Shown here piece by piece: positions 30,322-32,373 of a stretch of 32,373 nucleotides of DNA. Every line of letters begins with the position of its first letter. The first letter of the stretch is position 1. The notes below the pieces were generated by a model that worked only from the letters and a program-made list of their open reading frames with translations, was not told the origin of the DNA and did no database searches. The translations under genes and the position numbers were made by a program. Source of the DNA: Chara braunii (Eukaryota > Streptophyta > Charophyceae > Charales > Characeae); contig BFEA01000010.1 in NCBI GenBank assembly GCA_003427395.1, positions 1,719-34,091 of the forward strand, written 5' to 3'.

Positions 30322-31085
30322 CCGGTAGGGTGTAAAGCCTATAGAGGAGTTTACAAACGTGTTATACACAAGTTGTGCACGACCCAAATGGAGATCCCAG
30401 TCCTACTGATCTGGACTGATTACAGGACACAACAACAAAAATAGAATCGGGTTCATCACTTCAGCCTGACCATTGGCTTCAGGATGACGGCCAAATGTCA
30501 TATCCAAGCGAGAATGAAGGTAATCCCTACGGTAGGATTGCCATTCATTACTGCAAAACCTGGGATCTCGGTCACTGACTATCGAGGTGGGTGGTCCATG
30601 ACGTGTATGAGCAAAAGCCGCCTAAACGACTGGAACATGGACCTCAGCTGGTAAGGGGATGAATTCTGCATATTTGGAAAACCTATCCACGCACACCATA
30701 ACCTGACACATACCACGAGGTGTGGTCCTACCCAGATTAGTAAAGTCGATAGACACTGACTGTGCAGGTGCTTCAAGGATGGGTAGTGGTTTGAGTAGGC
30801 TAAGGGGAGGTCGACGAACAACCTTATTCCTCTGGCATAACTCACAGGTTTCCACATAGTGCAGCATGTCACTCCTCATCTCCTTCCAGAAGAAGCGCTG
30901 CGACAGGGCCACATATGATTTGAGGGCACCAAAATGACCACGAGCATCATATCACTCCGACATCAGACGTGTTCTTAGCTTGCGGTCCTGGGAATACGCA
31001 GGCGTTCCTCCTCTGCTGCAAGTATACAGCACATCCAAAACGAGAGCACATCCTTCTTTAGAGGCATGATCAACCTGGAGATTCC
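30322..31085 (-). pseudogene. integrase of a third Ty3/gypsy element, truncated
   Basis: One minus-strand frame from about 31020 down to 30322. The zinc-binding part has DARGHFGALKSYVALSQRFF and CELCQ; the first His of the HHCC set is replaced by Tyr next to an in-frame TGA near 30955. The core starts QSVSIDFTNLGR near 30765-30730 (first Asp) and VCVDRFSKYAEFIPL. After the TAG at 30622 it goes on with TSIVSDRDPRFCSNEWQSY (second Asp) and HPEANGQAEVMN (Glu) near 30490-30460, then LVYNTFVNSSIGFTPYR. It stops at 30322 in the middle of the conserved TPYR(L/V) stretch, where hAT DNA begins. This is the usual CHR-type Ty3/gypsy integrase, not the element 1 type. Confidence 0.87.
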
Positions 31086-32270
31086 TCACTATGTAGAGTT
31101 CTAGGGCAATAGACAAGCAATGGTCTGACAAGTCTTCTCTCCAAATGAGTGAATAAAGGAGATCAAGAAGGAAGCGTCAGGTCTATGAGAAAGGGCGTCT
31201 GCCACGCGATTGTAGCAGCCCTTCTTGTGTTTCAGTTCAAAGTCAAACAAGTCAATGAACTGAATATAGCGAGCAAGCTTGTCATTCAGTTCTCCCACGG
31301 ACTTCATCCACTGAAGAGTGGAGTGATCTAAAAAGATCTTGAAGTGTCTGCCCAGGAGGAAGTGTTTTCAATGCTTGAGAGCCGACGCAAGAGCATAAAG
31401 TTTTTTCTCATTGGTAGAGTTCTGCAACTTTTTCGTTTTGATCTTCTTGCGCATGTATTCGACAGGCTGCAGACCATTCCCATCATCCTACTGAAGTACC
31501 GCCCCTACACCATACTGGCTAGCATCAGTGGTGAGCACAAAAGGCAAGGTAGGGTTAGGTAACTTCAGAACAAAGGCACGAATCAAGGCCTCCTTGAGAC
31601 GTGTGAAAGCCTCTTGACACTCTGATGTCCAAAGAAAGGAAGTGCCTTTCTTTGTGAGGCCAGCCAAGGGTGCTGCAATGGAGGAGAAGTTCGTAATGAA
31701 CTTCGTGTAATAAGATGCAAGACCCAAGAAAGACCGGACATCACGAATGTTAACATGCTTCGGGCAGTCCTGAACAACAACAACTTTTGTTGCCTCAGGA
31801 GCCAACCCGTCTCCAGAAATGACATGACCCAGATAGACCACAGAGGGAACTCCAAACGATGTTATTCTTATCCTGGTTATCATGTAAGGTCCGAAGAACC
31901 AGAGCCAAATGTTGCGCATGCTCCTAGACAAAACGACTGAATATCAGGATATCATCCAAGTAGACAACTACGAACTTGTCCAGGTAAGGCCTGAGTACGC
32001 AATGCATCTCTGTTTGGAAGGTGCTTGGGGCATTCCAAAGACCGAATGGCATGACCAAGTTCTCACAAGTACCATACCTGGTCTTGAAGGTTGTCTTTTG
32101 GACATCACCTTCAACCATCTCAATCTACTGATAGCCAGATTTGAGGTCGATCTTGCTAAAAATAGCGCAACCCTGCACCATATCCAACAGATCATCAATA
32201 CATGGAAGAGGCTTTGTTGACTTCCTCGTAATCTTGTTAAGACCCCTATAGTCCACACACATCCTGAACT
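31086..32270 (-). pseudogene. reverse transcriptase and RNase H of the third Ty3/gypsy element
   Basis: Minus strand. It starts at NGEFRMCVDYRGLNKITRK (32270-32215), then FSKIDLKSGYQ with an in-frame [23 protein letters not shown], and the catalytic [11 protein letters not shown] near 31975-31940. The frame changes near 31880-31925. Next come VVYLGHVISGDGLAPEATK, RSFLGLASYYTKFI, and RNase H beginning VLTTDASQYGVGAVLQ near 31535-31491. After the TAG at 31488 the same frame goes on through VEYMRKK and LLGRHFKIFLDHSTLQWM to FDFELKHKKGCYNRVADAL near 31230-31180. The order and orientation match the integrase to its left, so both are one element. Its upstream part is missing because the U2 snRNA fragment begins at 32272. 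Confidence 0.9.
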
Positions 32271-32271
32271 C

Positions 32272-32353
32272 ACCATTTCTCGGCCTTTTGGCAAAGATCA
32301 CGTGTAGTATTTATTCTGATCAGTTTAATATCTGATCCGTGGTCCATCGGACC
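32272..32353 (+). pseudogene. U2 snRNA 5' fragment (retroposed)
   Basis: The sequence follows U2 snRNA from near its 5' end: TTTCTCGGCCTTTTGGC, AAGATCACGTGTAGTAT, ATCAGTTTAATATCTGAT, then the stem IIb region GTGGTCCATCGGACC. The GTAGTA branch-point recognition sequence is present at 32304-32309. In standard U2 the last stem is GGGCC-ATC-GGCCC; here it is GGTCC-ATC-GGACC, a paired change that keeps the stem. The homology ends there, and an A run begins, so about the last 100 nt of U2 (Sm site and stems III/IV) are missing. No snRNA promoter elements lie upstream; the upstream DNA is antisense RT sequence. It is therefore a 3'-truncated, A-tailed retrocopy, or the head of a U2-derived SINE, rather than a working gene. 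Confidence 0.85.
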
Positions 32354-32373
32354 AAAAAAAAAAAAAAAAAAAA
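32354..32373 (+). repeat. poly(A) tail after the U2 fragment, open at window end
   Basis: Twenty uninterrupted A residues directly follow the last U2-matching base and reach the window end. They fit a LINE-type retroposition tail. The right target-site duplication, if any, lies outside the window. Confidence 0.8.

Overview
Eukaryotic, repeat-dense DNA with no intact host gene that I can recognise. It holds decayed Ty3/gypsy (Metaviridae-type) LTR retrotransposons, one decayed hAT DNA transposon, many minisatellites, a fragment of a DNMT3-like cytosine-5 DNA methyltransferase, and, at the right edge, a poly(A)-tailed 5' fragment of a U2 snRNA. The U2 piece, the BED-finger hAT transposase and the Ty3/gypsy families point to a plant or streptophyte alga. 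The style of the gag and hAT proteins makes me suspect a charophyte such as Chara; this is an inference from memory, not a search result. Every protein-coding region here is broken by stops or frameshifts.

Layout. 1-304: 53-bp minisatellite. 305-936: LTR-like block, repeated in direct orientation at 18901-19530. 950-9944: retroelement 1 on the + strand, with an unrecognised ORF1 built of duplicated A-B modules (950-2933), gag (3334-5420), protease (about 5603-6600), RT/RNase H (about 6585-8572) and integrase (8574-9944). 10340-10938: a small acidic ORF3 carrying textbook SUMO-interacting-like motifs. 10939-18900: no conventional genes, purine-rich on the + strand, with tandem repeats, a DNMT3-like fragment (13827-14325), a 78-nt A run, and a duplicated pair of hairpins. 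A TATA box at 18123 precedes the second LTR-like copy.

19531-24331: retroelement 2 on the + strand, from a different Ty3/gypsy lineage. Its gag starts abruptly at the LTR-like block. Gag, protease and RT follow, the RNase H segment is inverted in place (22791-23214), and a second, diverged gag-protease segment of the same family follows (23215-24331). The two copies share a stop cluster at the gag end, and the protease continues in the -1 frame, with a canonical slippery heptamer in one copy. 24332-27408: gene-free, including a GC-rich degenerate tandem array at about 25390-26240.

27409-30320: hAT transposase pseudogene on the - strand, abutting a third Ty3/gypsy remnant on the - strand (integrase 30322-31085, RNase H and RT 31086-32270). 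That remnant is cut at 32271 by the U2 snRNA fragment (32272-32353) and its A tail (32354-32373), where the window ends.

In intact relatives, gag would form the particle, protease would process it, RT/RNase H would make the cDNA and integrase would insert it. Here they are remnants. The most interesting items are the DNMT3-like fragment, the duplicated-module ORF1, the SIM-bearing ORF3 and gag, the gag-pol frameshift signal, the covarying hairpin pair, and the U2-poly(A) chimera.
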